Assembly (NCBI RefSeq): GCF_001949145.1
Contig: NW_019091563.1
Span: 175,774 to 227,251 of the forward strand
Reading direction: 5' to 3'
DNA from: Acanthaster planci
Taxonomy: Eukaryota; Echinodermata; Asteroidea; Valvatida; Acanthasteridae
DNA length: 51,478 bases
The position numbers and the translations under genes are program-made. Shown in pieces: positions 1-14,800 of this stretch. The notes under the pieces were generated by a model. The model made no database searches, was not told the origin of the DNA, and saw nothing but the letters and a program-made list of their open reading frames with translations. The stretch's first letter is position 1. Every line of letters starts with the position of its first letter.

Positions 1-1690
1 CCCAAGTTGACCACGGCTAAAGGAACATCATTAAAATTACAAAAATTAATGATATCTCTAATAAGAGCAATGTTATCAGAAATAGTCCGACCAGGAACAC
101 AGTAACTCTGGTCCTGGTGGACCACATTACCAATAAACTGTTTGAGGCGATTGGCAAGCAACTTGGCAAAAATTTTATAGTCCGTATTTAGGAGGGAAAC
201 CGGACACCAATTGGCTACATCAGAAAGGTCTCCCTTTTTGGGAATGAGCGTAATGACAGCTCGACGAAAGGTATGCGGAAGAATTCCGGAGCTGCAAGCG
301 AGGGAGATAACAGAGAGAAAAATCGTCTTTGAAAAGAGGCCAGAAGGACTGAAAGAACTCCGATGTGAGACCGTCCAGGCCGGGAGTTTTATTTCTGCCA
401 AGTTGCTTGAACGCTGCATCCAGTTTTTCTAGACTCGGAAGAACGTCAAGATCCTCCGAATCGGCAGAGTCAAGTCTCGGTAAATCATTTAAAGTTTGAT
501 TCAGGGAACCCTCGTCAGTTTGAGGTCGACTGTACAGATTTCGATAGAAATTACGCACATTTTTTTGTTTATTTGAACGGGATCGCCCGTAAGATCACCG
601 GGGGGAAGACGGATACTCCACAGAGATTTAGACTGAGAGTGAAATTTTTCTAGGTTGAAAAAGTAAGAAGAACAAGTGTCAGCCTCATTGATATGTTGAA
701 AACGGGCTGTGACGAGGGCACCCCGAGCTTCATTATTAAGAATCTTATTTAATTGATCTCTTTGTTCGTTAAGAACACGTTTGGTGTCGTCATTATAATT
801 TGGCGCAGACAGAAGGTTTTCTATAGTTTTGTTAATCCTAAGCAGGGAGTCACTTGTTTCTTTAGCTACTTTCGACCTGTACATTTGGGTGTCTGAAAGT
901 TTTTATTTGAATCTTGCAGAAGTCCCACCACGAGCAAATGTCGGGGAATTCATTTTGTCTCTCCCTCCAGCCAGTCCAAACGTCTGTTATCATTTCCCTG
1001 TAGGCCCGAGCGTCTAAAAGAGAGTTATTAAAATGCCAATAGGCGCTCCCTCTACAAGTGGAGGAAGGAAGCTTAATGGTGACGATCACAGCCGAGTGGT
1101 CTGACAAAGAACAGGGAAGAATGTTACACAAAGAGACAGAGGACAAAAAAGTAGTGGGTAGATAAAAACGGTCCAGTCTGGCTTTTGAAACGTCATACTG
1201 GCTGGAGGGGTTAACTCTGTACCAAGTGTATTTTTGTTTATCAGGGTTCCGTCTGCGCCAGACGTCGTACAAGGACAGTTTGTTTTTTGAGAGCCAAGGA
1301 AATTTTGGGGCGATGCTCGGTTGGCATACCTAAGCGGTCTAACTCAGGATCAAAAGTACAATTAAAGTCACCTCCGACTATAATGACACCGTCACTGATG
1401 GGGTAGCAGTGCTTGTAAATGCAGTCGACGGCTTTTAAGGTTTCACTATCAGATTGGGGGATGAGAATATTGTACAGATAAAATATGGCGTTATTTCAAG
1501 AGATTTTAGTGTAAGTAACATGTCTGTCATAAACAGAGGAAGATTTAAGGACAGAGATATTATTTTTAATTAGAGTAGTGACCCCGGTTCCACGCGAGGG
1601 GCTAGGATTTCAGTAAAAGTTTTGATTTTTTGGGCAATTCAACAAGCTGCCTCATCTTTAGACAGAATACACACCACTTTGTGACGAGGT
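1..1690 (-). mobile_element. Tx1-like (L1-group) LINE fragment, ORF2, runs off left edge
   Basis: The minus strand encodes broken pieces of a LINE ORF2. Endonuclease: [20 protein letters not shown] near 1340-1400, then DVWRRRNPDKQKYTWYR and SDHSAV to about 1100. Linker and reverse transcriptase: [20 protein letters not shown] near 390 and CVPGRTISDNIALIRDI near 45-105. Frameshifts and stops separate them, so it is dead. It is the same family as the copy at 16870-22266, sharing [10 protein letters not shown] and PGRTI-DNI-LIRDI. The rest lies to the left of the window. Confidence 0.85.
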
Positions 1691-2764
1691 TACTGCTTGT
1701 AAACAATTAGAAAATATGTTGTTCGTGTGTTTGTGTCAATTTACATGCTGTTACGTAATAATAATAATATTGGAAAAATGCCTCCTTTGAGGGCTTTAAA
1801 AGAATTTAGCTGTGGTGCTACTTAATATCTGTTGAATCAGGTTTTGTTTTAACTGAAGTTTAGATAAAGCAATTGAGGTAGCAGTGAATGTGACTCAGGA
1901 GTTCTTAAAGATTAATAACGAACAAAAGTTTAACGGATTATTTTATCTAATTTAATTTTGGTACTGTTATTAGCAAATACTTGTTAAAACATATCAGTTG
2001 ATTACATTACGATATATGTATGTCCATTGTAATGGGAAACACAATGGATGTTTCAACTTGTTTAGTGATATTCGAGGTAAAATTAAAATGAGCATAAACT
2101 ATATTTGAAAAAATAAGGAATAACAAGACTCCTGAACCACAAATAATAGCGATGTAAAACCATCCAGGCAAATTTCTTTCCCTCCTGTGTTTCCGTACTG
2201 CTGTTCCATAAAATAGCTCTACAGTCCTATCCTTTGTTCGACTCGTGTAGTTCGAAGTACATTTGGTAGCGATAGGAGTTAATTCCTGACTTACTGACAA
2301 TTATACAAACCACCACTGAGCTTAGAAAACGTGCAGCTGTGTCGTCTAGACTTGTCCTTGTACGTATTACTGAGGTTAGTTTCCTTCCTCCCGCGTCCGG
2401 TAAGGCTAGTTGTGATTTTGAAAACAGCTGGTTATCACGTTTCCTGGTGTACACTTTCCACTATAAACTCTACTCCAACACAGGTTGTCAGCATATATTT
2501 GCCCACACAACATACAACTATTCTGCTGGCATGTGGAAGTGTACCCAAGAGTCACGGAGAAAATTGGTGTTTCATTTGGAACCATCGACATCATCTGTGA
2601 CTACCTGCATGTGTTGTCAACATCGGAGTTTATTGATAAAATTAAGCGGTTAAAGCATACGACTTCATTTTTTTTGACCTCTCCTTTCGTCAACGCTTAC
2701 TATGTGTGAGTTTGTAAAATAGAGGTTACAATTATTAATGTGGAAGGGCGAAACAACTGTCAGC
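1691..2764. other. Upstream flank of the ADAMTS-like gene
   Basis: AT-rich sequence between the LINE fragment and the first coding exon. It must hold at least part of the 5' UTR or promoter if exon 1 is the true first exon, but no convincing TATA box, initiator or CpG cluster is visible. It contains one antisense ORF with a hydrophobic stretch, listed separately. Confidence 0.4.
2007..2300 (-). CDS. Doubtful 97-residue antisense ORF with one membrane segment
   Basis: Opens with MSVSQELTPIATKC, has a basic stretch (KHRRERN), then a hydrophobic run beginning FYIAIICGSGVLLFLIF, which would span a membrane, and several N-x-T sequons. No family is recognised. It lies head to head with the ADAMTS-like exon 1. 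It could be an exon or chance. Confidence 0.15.
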   Translation of the reverse strand: MSVSQELTPIATKCTSNYTSRTKDRTVELFYGTAVRKHRRERNLPGWFYIAIICGSGVLLFLIFSNIVYAHFNFTSNITKQVETSIVFPITMDIHIS

Positions 2765-2827
2765 ATGTCTTCAATCAAAGGACTTATAACGATACTAGTT
2801 CTCACTGCTCCATTCGTATTCGTGAAG
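2765..2827 (+). CDS. ADAMTS: ADAMTS-like exon 1, signal peptide
   Basis: Codes for 21 residues starting [19 protein letters not shown], a short basic start followed by a hydrophobic core, as in a secretory signal. The donor gtaggc follows directly at phase 0. The start codon has A at -3. Cleavage probably falls in exon 2, near IEG/TDA. The 5' UTR and any upstream noncoding exon are not defined. Confidence 0.75.
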
Positions 2828-5800
2828 GTAGGCATGTACAAAATTTAGGCAGACATTCGATTTTTTTTTTAATTTTGGGAGACAAATTAATTTGAGAAAA
2901 TCGGAAACTAACTGAATTACTTCCACAAAAGTTACTAATAATGAAACTCAAATAGTTAAAGTAGCTTATTTGAATAACAAAAGGCAATTTTCTTAAACCA
3001 TTGGAGCATACTATGCACTGTGGGCCAGAAATCATAGCTTGCATGTTCGTTGAGAGTTTGGGGTGGCAACTTACTTTTTGCTCTAATAAATACCTTACGT
3101 ACTATGAATCACTGTTTTGTCTGTTACAATCCATATGTTTTGCGCTATAATGTGAAAAAAAGGGTATAAAATGCAAAAATGCTTGTGTTTTGTTCGCCTC
3201 CGCTTTTTCAATGTGTCGATAGTGATCGCTGTCTCCAACCTCGATCATTTTTCAATTTGAGCTCATGAAAATACCACCGTTGCACCTGGGGACGAGTGGC
3301 ACTCGAAGTGAACATGGCGCCGTCCTTGAGCTAGGCGTTTGCTGTGTTTACGACTGATCAGCAAAAATTTCACAATTTAGAGAGATAAGTTGGTGAAAAA
3401 ATAAGACATGTTGCGAGCAGTGGAAACAGTTTGATAGATAGGAGAGAGATGCTGCTCTGAAAACGTAGAGATAGCGAAAAACGAGCAACTTGACGGGGTA
3501 TGGTTTCTCGGCCTTCCAAACATGCCAAGGTTCCATGCCAAGCACATCGCATGCCAAGCGTTTGTCATTCATGTCAATTGTGCTTTTTCTTCGTGTCCTT
3601 GGGATCTAGGTTTATCTGTGTCAGTTAAAATTTTAATCATAGTCCTGGCTCTGATTAGGAAGCAGATGCAATTTCAGGAAAATAGAAATTATTTCTGTAA
3701 TACGTAGGCCCTATTTCTACAGAAAAAGTCAAGGTGAATTTTTTTGGGGGGACGGGATTCCACAGCATTTCCGTGCAAATAAAGTTATAACACTTGGTAG
3801 TCATTTTCCTAGTTCCAAATCTTTCTTAATTCTGAATCGTTTAAATTTAAAACCTACTGAATTCTTTTTGTGCTGTTCTTCAGTTCGCATTCTGAGACAA
3901 GTTCTATTTGAAAGGGAAAATATATTTGTGCTCAAACTTTCTGGACTAGGCCAGATTTCTAGTTCACACTTCGACATTTCAGTTTGTTAAAATCAATGGA
4001 GCCAAAAAAAATTGGCAACAATTTCCAGGGCGATAGGTCACCCACTATGTATGATTCCAAATACTTTTTCGTATTCGACAGTCATTTACACGTTTACTGC
4101 TAATCAAATGAATTAAAATTTCTGTTTTCAAAATCGGCTGAAAACTGAACACTTTGTTTCCTAAATTTGGATCTCACGTTAAGTGCACGCAAATATAGGT
4201 TCCTTACTAAGTCAACTAAACTGACCTAGCAGAAATGTCACGTAATGGGTTTGTCTGTGCGCGGCGTGGGGATGGTATTGTTGACAGCTTGCTGTACAGC
4301 TGATAAAGATGAGTGACAGCTTTTATTTATGAACTACTTTTCTCTAAGAAATTCTCTGATGATTTTAAGATTGGAGAATATTGGAGGACTGAGATGAATG
4401 GTGATTGAAGCACGGAGAATTTTGCAGGATTGAGGATGGAAAGTGTTTTAAAGGCTCGAGGATCTTGGAGGACTGAGGATGAATGCAGTTTTTGAAGTTG
4501 GGCAATTGGTGGTTTTTTGGAGGAATTAAGGATGTGCCTTAGTAAGAAATCCCTAATGGCTTAGGGTTAAGTTCATCAGTTTATACTTTTATCAAAGTAT
4601 ATAAGCACTATGCACTACACACAATTTAGGCTGGTTGGGTCTTTCTCAATTTAAATCTTCTGTTTACAGTTAAACTGGATTCAGTGCATGAATTCGAGTG
4701 AAGGATTTATACAATTGATTTAATTTCACTACCGGTATTTAAAGCGTCTACTTCTGAGTTTAACATATATAAAAGTAAACATATACAGTGTACATCTACC
4801 GTTTGTACATTTTATTTCAACAAGTACATATGTATTTCAGTGACATAAGAAGTGTTGGTTACTATTCAGTGAAACCAGTAACACAAATTTCTTAGTCACG
4901 TGGATTTTAATCAAGCACTTGTAACTACTCTATCGCAAAGGAGTTAGATCACAAACCAAACAAGATTGCCTATTAACATGTGCAACAAATTTACTTGCTT
5001 TGAAAACAGGTACATGCAATTATGCCAGTTCGTCTTCATATTTAATTTAAGAAATAAAAATGATTTAAATTACCAAAAAAAAGATTGTTATTGGTTTCTA
5101 ATTAAAAAAATTGTCAACCCTGAAGCAGCCAAAGCAGAACATGATGTCAATCATTTAATTGAAGTTGCCAAGGGCTCAAAGTCTGGCATGATATATCTGG
5201 TGTGTTTAGTATTCAAATGGCTTATCGAAGTAGCTATGCTACGTTTTTGGTGTCATTAAGCGTCAACAGTCAACACATATACATATTGTAAGCATTAAAG
5301 CATTAAAACTTCCCCTATAAAGATTCAATAAAAGTGGTTAATCATATTTAAGAGACTCTAGCATTCCTCCATTGTTTAATAGAAAAGTTTTTCGCAATTT
5401 ATGTATATAGGGACTCAATTTTTCTATGACATCTACATGAAAACAAGATGGTGGCCAGTCGGGCTGCACAAGCAAGCCCAATCCCCCCCCCCGCAAAAAT
5501 ATATTAAATAGTAATATTTCTTTTGTAAAATGTTATAAATAGTATCTGTGCCAAAGTTAAAAACATTCAATGAACAAATGGGAAAACTGTGCCCCAAATA
5601 CTGGTTTTGACCAAAAACGAGCAAAAATGGGATAAGCACCCTCTTGTGGTGACCTTGGGAGCAGTCTGACAAGGTGGCAACAGGCAGATTAGAATTCAGC
5701 ACTTTCATATTGACCTAGAATACATGTTTCCATTTTGCTACTCGAAAGTGAGAACGGAACTCGAGTTCCAGTGAAGCTACGATTTCTGGCCCATAGTCTA

Positions 5801-8800
5801 CTATAGCTAGTATTTCAGTGTCCTTTAAGTACGGCCTCCACTATTCACAAGGTCCACATCGTAGGTTTTAGTTTCGTTTGGTTTTTTATTCAGTGTTTTG
5901 GTTTGTTTGTTTCTTCTTGGACATCAACATGCAGATGCCTCAAATTGCTGTACGCTGCAGAAGGCTGTGCCAGTTATTATAAAGTTTATGACACATATCA
6001 AGTGAACAGGGAGTATAGGTACTTTGGCTCTTCCCCCGCCAGGAAAGAAACGCCCGTAGTTTGTTACAATCTACAAGATGTGTACTTTTGAAAAGATCTA
6101 GTTTTAATAAAGGTGGACCAATATCGTGTTTTTCTCCTCTTTCGCAGATTGAAGGCACTGATGCAACTTCATATTTACCCTTGTTCCAGAAGCACCGTAA
6201 GTCTTAACGAGAAAACCTGAATAAGTTATCCAAGCCTCCTTGTATTAATACACCTGATTTTTAATCCAAGCAAATTATCAAGGAGCCATCAAATTTTTAG
6301 CTGCGATGTTTCTATTCTCTCCAGTATTTCTACCTACCTATTTGTTTCCTTAAATAAATAACTCAATTTCATAGGAAAGACTAAGGATTACAAATAAAAA
6401 GGCCAATTGGACCTTGATATTCTGCATATTCAATTATATATGCACCTTTGTTGGTCTCCCATTGGTAGTTAATCGCAAAGGCTAGGCCTACATTGGATCG
6501 ATGCTCCACATTTCTCATTCCTCTTTCCCTGTGTTTCTGTCTATCCTTTCTTTTATTTCTGTTTCTTGTCTGTCCTTCATGCACATGCAGGTCATCTTCT
6601 TTCGAAGCTATCGTACTACGAGGTAGTCAGACCACATCGGTCTACGCATAGTGGTGACTTCTTGAGCAACGATCTTTCAACAACACAAGAAGAAAACCAA
6701 GACATTTTCAGTACAGCAAAGAAAATGAGTTTACGCGGTGATGCCTTCCACTCTCGATATGCCAGGTCATCCAAAGATAAACCCCAACTCAACCAAAGTC
6801 AAAACATTCATTTCAGAGTCAACGCTTTTGGAGAGAATTTCTTATTGAACGTAACAAGAAATCGATACCTTGTTTCTTCTGGATTGAGGGTCGAGCGATT
6901 CAACGAAAACGGAACGATTGATACTTTCAGACCGGACATCCTTTGCTTCTACGCTGGCATTGTTGCCGGGCAGCCAAACTCCTCAGTTGCCATAAGTAAC
7001 TGCAAGGGATTGGTAAGATACCGCATGAAAATTGAACCTGTGTTTATTTTTTGTTGGTTGAATACTTGTAGACAAAGTGACCTTTCCTGTGATTCATCAT
7101 AATCTTAAGATAGAGTGACTTACCAAAGTGGCAATCCCGATAACTTTCATATATTTATATTACGCAGTGGCAAGTTTTACACTGCCGTTCCCCCCCACGT
7201 TTCAAATGCATATTTCTTCAACTCTTATCGGTCGTAGAATCCATCGGTGGATCGTTCGTCGAGTCAGACCTTTTTACCCCTCCCTCGTTCGTCTCTATGC
7301 TAGTTTGTTCGCCCGCTTCGAACAACATAACTTTTGTTCTATGCTGTTTGAGATATGAACTTGAAACTTTGAACTCATTCTACCCAGTGTCACGGTCTAA
7401 TTGTTGGCGTGCTGGGATTTCCGGAAAATTGCACCGGATAAATGAGTACCTTGGGGCAATGTGCCATTTATCCGGTGAGCTGATTTTTCCAGTCGCACAC
7501 GTAGATATACGCTAAGGGTCTGGTTCCGCAGAGGAGACTAGAAGATCGGGAAAGTAATAATTACAGGACTTGTTTTGTCCACATAGTCTTCACACCAGAG
7601 CCCAACCAGGGGTATAATGTTCAGTATTTCCTGTAAATACAATAATCATAGGCCCTATATCAATGCTAAATTACTTTGACAGAATGATCACAACAAAGAG
7701 TAGGCGCTTTCACTGTACTCTGCAAATGCCGCTTTCATAACTAGATATAGAGCAAGATAGTTACCCTCCGGAACTGCAAGGTCCGTTGTCCGCGGCGCTC
7801 AGATGACGGACCCCACATTTTTCGGGGTACAAGACAATCACCCTGCTCCTTGCCCGACTTTTACATGTCAAAATGTTGGGGTGCGATGGGTGTTTACTTA
7901 TTTGTATGATTATTAAGTGTTTAAAATTAAGGGTTGCAAATGCTGGGGACGGGCTTTTTTTGGATGTTTGTCCAGAATGCACACCGCCTGTAGCCTACGT
8001 GAGGCAGAGTTTGGACGAAAGCTTACATGCCGTTATGTTGTGATGTAGGAACTCAGTACACGCATACAGTGAACCAAACGGGATTTACTGCGTATACACC
8101 GTTACTCCGGATCCTAAGTTGTATGTATTACTCTGACGGTATGATTTCGTAATCGAGGATGAATTACAAGCAATCAAACCTGAAAATTGTAACCTGTAAA
8201 TATCCAGACGTCATCTGGCTTTTGCGACAAGTTTAAGTCTTCATATTTTCTCTTGTATTTACTATCACCTTTTCTTTGTTTTCACTCAAAGTCGGAAGTG
8301 CCTTGTAATTTAAGATTTCAGATTTCAAGTTGTTTAATACAGAAAATAATTGTATACGTACGTATACAGTACGTGGAAGACATTCTAATGGATCCTCCGA
8401 CTCATGCAACACACCTCTAGGATCAGGAATCAGCATCTTCCGGTCAATCCATCTCTCAGGGCCTCCTGTATCTGGCAGTATAGCATATAAGTCCTTTGCA
8501 TCGTTGGTTTTTACAACAAGATACTGATCGCTCCCAAAGAGGTCTTCTAGCTTGTGACGCTTTAGTGAATTCACAGTTTTTCAACGGTACTGGATTTCCG
8601 ACTGGCAGGGCAGATGCATGGATCCGCTTATCATATTAGCAATCTTGTATGCATGCTGAATGAGTTCAGCCTGATGGGCAACTGCATTGTGTATTCCCAG
8701 CGTTTGCAAGCATTACTTGAGGGTGTACGTGGCGAACCCAGTTACACTATGAGGTGTCGAGTTACATATGAAAACAAGGTGTGGCAAGAGCTGGGGTCAG

Positions 8801-11800
8801 TCACGCCTATTTTTCTGATCAAGAGAATTTACCACGCCACAGAGTGTTTTGTTAAACCTTTCCGTTTTTTTCCATTGCCTTGACCGTGATAAGAAGTGGT
8901 GCGTATTTTGCAGATACTTTACAAGTTACCGAGTTCACGTAGGCTACTAAGGAACTCTAAAAATTTCGCCCTTGGTCTGTATGGATCTGAGCTTGCACGC
9001 CATAGCTTACAGACCATTTGTCTAGCAGTACCACGGCCACTATTACTGCAGTCCGGTCTTTGCAAGGGACTGGTCGCTGAAAATTTCGTGAATCAATCGG
9101 TTATCACCAGGACATCTTCATAGCCACAACGACCCTTGTGAAGTTTCAGGAAGTCGAGTGTGATTCGTTAAAGAGGCCTAAATACCAGCAGGTGCCGCAT
9201 GGGGGGGGGCGGACGGTAGGAGTAGGGGACCTTAGCTGTGATGAAGTGAAAGCAATTCTTTTGATGCTCTTGAATCTGGTCTCTCATTCTCGGCTAAAAA
9301 TAGCGTCGCTTTATGAACATCAGTGTCCAACCGCAGCCCTGGTGTCTCCACCGATCATGACCAGCTTCGATAACGGCCATTCATAGTCGACTTGGTACTA
9401 AAAGCTGAAACACCGGACCCAGGCCGGGCTCATCAGGAACTGTACATTACCTTATCCTGCTCTACAATAAAGGGCCACTCTGTCAGCCTCCCTTTTAGTT
9501 CAGCATACTCCGGCTGGACACACGTCTCGGCCTAGTCAGGTTCCCAGCGTTTGTCCCATCCGTCTCAGACTTCCTTTAGGATCCGGTCCTCTTTCTGCAT
9601 AACAGAGAGCTCAGCATGTGGGTATGAGGGGAGAACTGACGAGGTACTCTGTTCGACAAGGAAGCTACAAAGATTCCACAAACTGGGGCAGAAGATAGGT
9701 TGTTACTTTAACTGCCTCTTTTGGTGGGTTGCGACTGAGCGCATCAGCACATCTGTTAAAGCGGCCCTGCGATATTTAATCTCGAGGTCAAATGGAGCCA
9801 GCTGGGCCACCCAACGTTGCGCAGTTGCTCCCAAACGGGCAGACTGCAGGTGCGCTACTGGACTATTGTCAGCCCACGCATGTTTTATTTCTCCATGATC
9901 CAGGCAATCGTATGTCTACCAAGTAGATAACACTGGAACTTTTCAGCCAATGCCCATTTGAGGGCAAGTAGCTCCAGCGTGAAGCTCGTTCTACTTTACT
10001 AGGATCGACAGAGACCCCCCATCACTTACCTCATGCCATTTCTGGAGAACGTACATTTAGAACCTTTCAACTTGAGACGATGTTGCTCTAACCCCCTGAA
10101 CGTCTCACTTAAGCGCTCTAAGTGCTCCTCGAACGTTGCTAAAAAGACAAGTACGTTATCCAAGTAAAGTACAAGTTGAGACAGATTAGTGTCACTAAAC
10201 ACTAGTTCCATTATTCTGTGGAAAGTGTTGGGATTGTTAACGAGGCCTTGTAGTAAGCGGAGGAATTCATACAGCCCCCATAAGACTCTGAAAGCCGTCT
10301 TGTGCACTGAATAATTGGGATGCATCGCCAGTCGGAAATAGCCATGGACTAGATCAATTGAAGAAAACAGCTTAGCACCTCCTAAGGCCTCAAGGGTTTC
10401 TTCCACTCGAGGAAGAGGAAAGGCATTTTTTAACTGTCTTGGAATACAAACACATATAATCAACGCAGAGGCGAATTTGACCATCTTATTTCTTCACAAG
10501 GGCAATCGGGATCGCATTTGACTGAATGACTTGCGAGTAATCTTCCGGTCCAGAAGATCCTGGAGCAGCTTCTTAATCTCAGCCCTTTTCACCTTCCCCC
10601 TTTCACTACAAGCTGACTCAACAGATTGCAACCAACAGAGAGCTAAGGACCAATCTTCATCGCCCATACATCGCTCAACACAACTCTTGTTCTGGGCGAT
10701 AGCCCTTAGAATATTACATATATGAATATGATACGTTGATATGGAAGATTTATCGGACGGCTATTGGTAAGGTTAATCTCATGCGGAATTGAGTCATTAT
10801 ACCCACCATACGGGTGCAAAGAGAACGCATTCATGTGTGCTTCAAACACTTTTGCTACAACGACTGCCTCATCACTACTCAAACCATTAATGGTCAAACC
10901 TGGTGGCAAAAGAAAGCTCCGCCCATCGGGGTACGCGGACGTCTCTCGTGATGGCTTTGGATTATCATCATGAACCCCATTTATTCTTGAGGAAGGATCC
11001 TCAATAGCATAACAATCATCAAAAACTCTCCATCGTCAGACTCTTCCATCGCAAGTTAATAAACAAAAATGCTTGCCCCTTCATCATGAGGGGGAAACCT
11101 CAATTTTGTCGGACATGCCCACAATGCGTGCCGTCGCTATATTGATCCCTGCTTGGATATCGAGAGGATCTGAGATAGAGTCTGCTATGAGGACTGGAAA
11201 AGGTGACTCTCCAAGTTGCTGAATACCCTCTACAATCTCACAAATGGCTGGTGCATTGGTCTAAGTTTGTTGCTGTACGAAACTACGCATGAGTGCTGTC
11301 AATTGTTTCTGACCCTCTGACAATCCAGCCAATAACTTCTGTTCCTTGTTTCCGCGCGCAACTGTGCTCACTGTATCGATAACCACATTATTGCTTGCTT
11401 GACCGACTGAATAATGTTCAATTCTCTGTTCTTTATTTTGACCATCATCGGTATCCCGCAACGACTGAAGGGCTAGTTCACGGAACGCAAAGAAAGAAAG
11501 TCCTGCCTCATCACGGCCTATCTTTCGCAATTCTCTTTTAATTGCAGTGTCTCTGCTTCCCCGAATGAACTGCTCCTTCAGGGGGCCGTATCGTGATTGT
11601 GCAAGCGCGGATTTTTCACTGGCATTAGTCGATGCCGACTCCATACGGTCATATAGTCTGATGAGAGCACGGCTAAAATCAGCGAAAAATTCGTCCTCGT
11701 ACTGGTTTCTCGAATAAAAGGCACAATTGAGTGTTTGCACCGTCTCGGGATGCCCGAACCTGTGCCTTAGTAAGGCCAGCACATTCTTAAGTGTGTTTTT

Positions 11801-14800
11801 CCCATCTTTGGGGCAACAGAGGATTTCCTCTCTCGCCACGCCCCCTAAGTTGTCAATTGCGACACTAACTTTCTCTTCCTTGGGGAGGTCCAGTTGTTGG
11901 TTATACGTCTTCAAATCATCAACACATTGTTTCAGGGCTGGGTCATGAGACTTCTTTGGAGTACCACAGAATTTAGGCAGTTTCACAGTAAAGGCCCTTT
12001 GATACTTAAGATTCTGGAAGGCATTAGCTGATGTCTCGGCCAGGGCTTCATTGGATTGTTTAATTACATCTGCTAAGGAGGTCTGACGTGGCCATGGATA
12101 CTCTTATGTCATATGTGCTTACATCGCACGGCTAAAGAACGACTAAATATACTTAACACTCAAAAAATTCAACAAATATACCAGCAAAAAGGGTGTAAAA
12201 TATCAATCAATTCAACAAACAATATAAAAAAAGACTATTACAGCATGATCCCAAAATATGTACAAGTGCTAAATCTTAGGTGGGCACAATGGAATTCTCA
12301 CCAGAAGATAACATTTTACAATCATTACAGCTTTAGTAAAATCTACTGCATTATACGAGTGTTGGGGATCTTTATAAGGTTTGATTTAGATTCTTTTTCC
12401 ACTTTTAATTTCAGATCTTACCGACTGCAAGAACGTCTTCTAAATACCCCCCCCCCGTTGTAAGTGCGAAGAAATGGCTTTAACAAGTTTAGGTTTCAGT
12501 GTAAAGATGACATCATTCTTACCTATGTATAGGCGCAGAGAATGCGCGAGACCACTGTATAGGTACCCGTGTACATGTACATTAGCATTAATTTGTGCGT
12601 AATTTCCCATGTAAATGTACATGTACATACATGTTTAAGGCAGCGCGGGACTGGCGCAACTTTATGTTTTGTCTAGGTGTGCCATACCGCGGCGCGATGT
12701 AGGCAGTCTCGCAGAAGTCTCCAGGCAGTCTGTAGGCCTGATTTAGCGAGTGAACAGCGCTCTTTGTGACCGCTCCTTTTGTGTGCGCTACCGCCGAAAG
12801 TCTGCGAGCAATTCTATAACTGGTTCCGCAATCTAAGCAGTTAGTAATTGTCTGCATTAGTCGACTTATTGTGTACTGTTCTTAGTAGTATCGGTCAGAA
12901 AGGACCGTGGGTAGAACTATACTGTGTGGGTAGAGTTGTGGGCAGAGTTGTGGAGGGTTGTCCGACGGTCACCGTCTAGAAAAGCGGTGAAAGACTGGGC
13001 AGCCAGAGTGTCGCCAGACGCCCTGAGTTACCCGTCAGTTTAGGTTAGTTAATTAGCACAATCCTCCGATATCTTAGGTGCAGTAACCCGAGTGAGGAGT
13101 GTGGATTGTGGAGTGCGGATACAGGTAAGAGGTTGGGGAGTGCGGATTATTTAAATGTTCTTTGTAATTGCATTTTGTGTTATTATTCTTTCGTAACTCT
13201 TGTATAAAATATGTAATTCCAATTATTAAAATATAAGCGATTATATATAAAGAAAAATATATTAAATGAGTTTAGTTGATCTTGCCAGTAATATCTTGTT
13301 TACGCACATGCTCAGTATTGTGTCATCCGACCGGGTCACCAAATTAATTACCAATCAGTGGTATATTTCCGCCAAAACGACTGCCCGTCAAACTTAAGGG
13401 CGAAGGCAGATAGTTTTAGGTCAGGTGACTTTCCCCACAGTTGGAAACAGTTCGCCCAGACTGGGGAGACCTAGGCTGGCTCGTGGTAATAAAACGCCAC
13501 GTATTAAGTAAGCCATTTAGTCTACTGCTGAAAGAAAAACATTTATGTGATGCCTTCATCAACTCGGGAAAGGAGTTTACAGTAGACACTGACACAGCAA
13601 AGCTATTGGAGGTCTTTGTCTGCCGCATGCATGGAGTAGAAATAGATGGATAAATGCATGGATAGGTGTTCGAAGAAGGCGAGCTGAAGATAAACTGGAT
13701 GAGGGATCCTCCAGCTTCTCAAGAAATTCTCAACCAAGTGAACTGCTCATGCAACTAAAAGTCTAAGTGCAACACAAGATTGTGTTCCAGCAAGAGCAAT
13801 GATGTTTCCTTTTCAGTGGCAACGAAAAACTGTGATTAACGACTACCATTTTACCAATCTGTGTTCCGTAACCGATTGTGCTCTTGTACACCGAAAGCCG
13901 AGGCAGCGTTTACATCTCCATCGGTGTCCGTCAGTATGGTACGGCTGCAGCTGGAAGCGGTAGGCCTCAGCACCGCGTATTTCAACTAGTAGTACGTTTG
14001 CATCGCCCTCAAGGTCATCTGGTAGTTCCAAATCTGATAAATCTTCGTCGCTGGCCTCAGATCAATCAACTTTTTTCCTCGTGAACGCCTTGTTCTTCTC
14101 AGACGTCTTCGTTTTTTGTTTGTTTTTGGGGACTTTCGCAATGTACATGTACAGCGTGCGCCGACTAAGCACCACTGGTACGTCATCGTCCCTGCATGCA
14201 TTATGCAGGATATGCAAATTGTTGGATGACGACACAGCCGTTTTCGCAAAAGGCTCGTTCAACATGGACAAAAAGTCCTAAAACTCTGCTCTCTTTCAGA
14301 CTGAAGAAAACATTGGAAATGTTTTGTTAGCAAATATATGTGAAGAATTACAACAGTACATGCTATTTGAGGGACAAAATCACAATTCTCAACTTAGTAC
14401 AACTTTAAAACCCAATCTGTCAGCAAGGTTTATTTTAGAACGATGGGACACTAGATATGACTTTATGAAACTATTGAAATATTCGTCGTGGCGGGATATT
14501 AATTTAACGCAGCGGCAAGAGTGTATAACTCGCCACAGCAAAACTAGACTTGAATCAAGTCGGACTTACCTTGCTCTCCCCCGTCAGCCACTCCTTCACA
14601 TAACAAACGGCACATGGTCGTCTTGCTGGGCTCGCATAACCTCTTATAAGGCAGCCCCATTTGATAGCTTTGCGGCGATACCCGGCGTCATCGTGTAAGA
14701 CTGTACAACGAGAGTCACCAGTCAGTACAGTCTAACTTAACGGATCAGCCTATCAGAACCCCCATCGGTGAAATGTAATTATTCATTCAAAATAGTCGGA

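Larger units (their letters stand above)
8233..12080 (-). mobile_element. Decayed Ty3/Gypsy LTR retrotransposon
   Basis: On the minus strand, in order, are a capsid-like gag ORF (11261-11986), reverse transcriptase (about 10026-10909), RNase H end (about 9720-9990), integrase core (about 8890-9190) and an integrase tail (8233-8574). That order is typical of Ty3/Gypsy. Several stops and frameshifts in pol make it non-autonomous. LTRs, primer-binding site and target duplication were not found by eye. It sits antisense in intron 3. Confidence 0.85.

Noticed and set aside
9413-9440. CTGATGA on the minus strand near ggtgtttcagc, considered as a hammerhead
   Set aside because: The required GAAA is not in the right place: after the stem the minus strand reads TTTC.
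12588-12857. 89-residue minus-strand ORF
   Set aside because: No family, no splice context, partly made of gtacatgta repeats.
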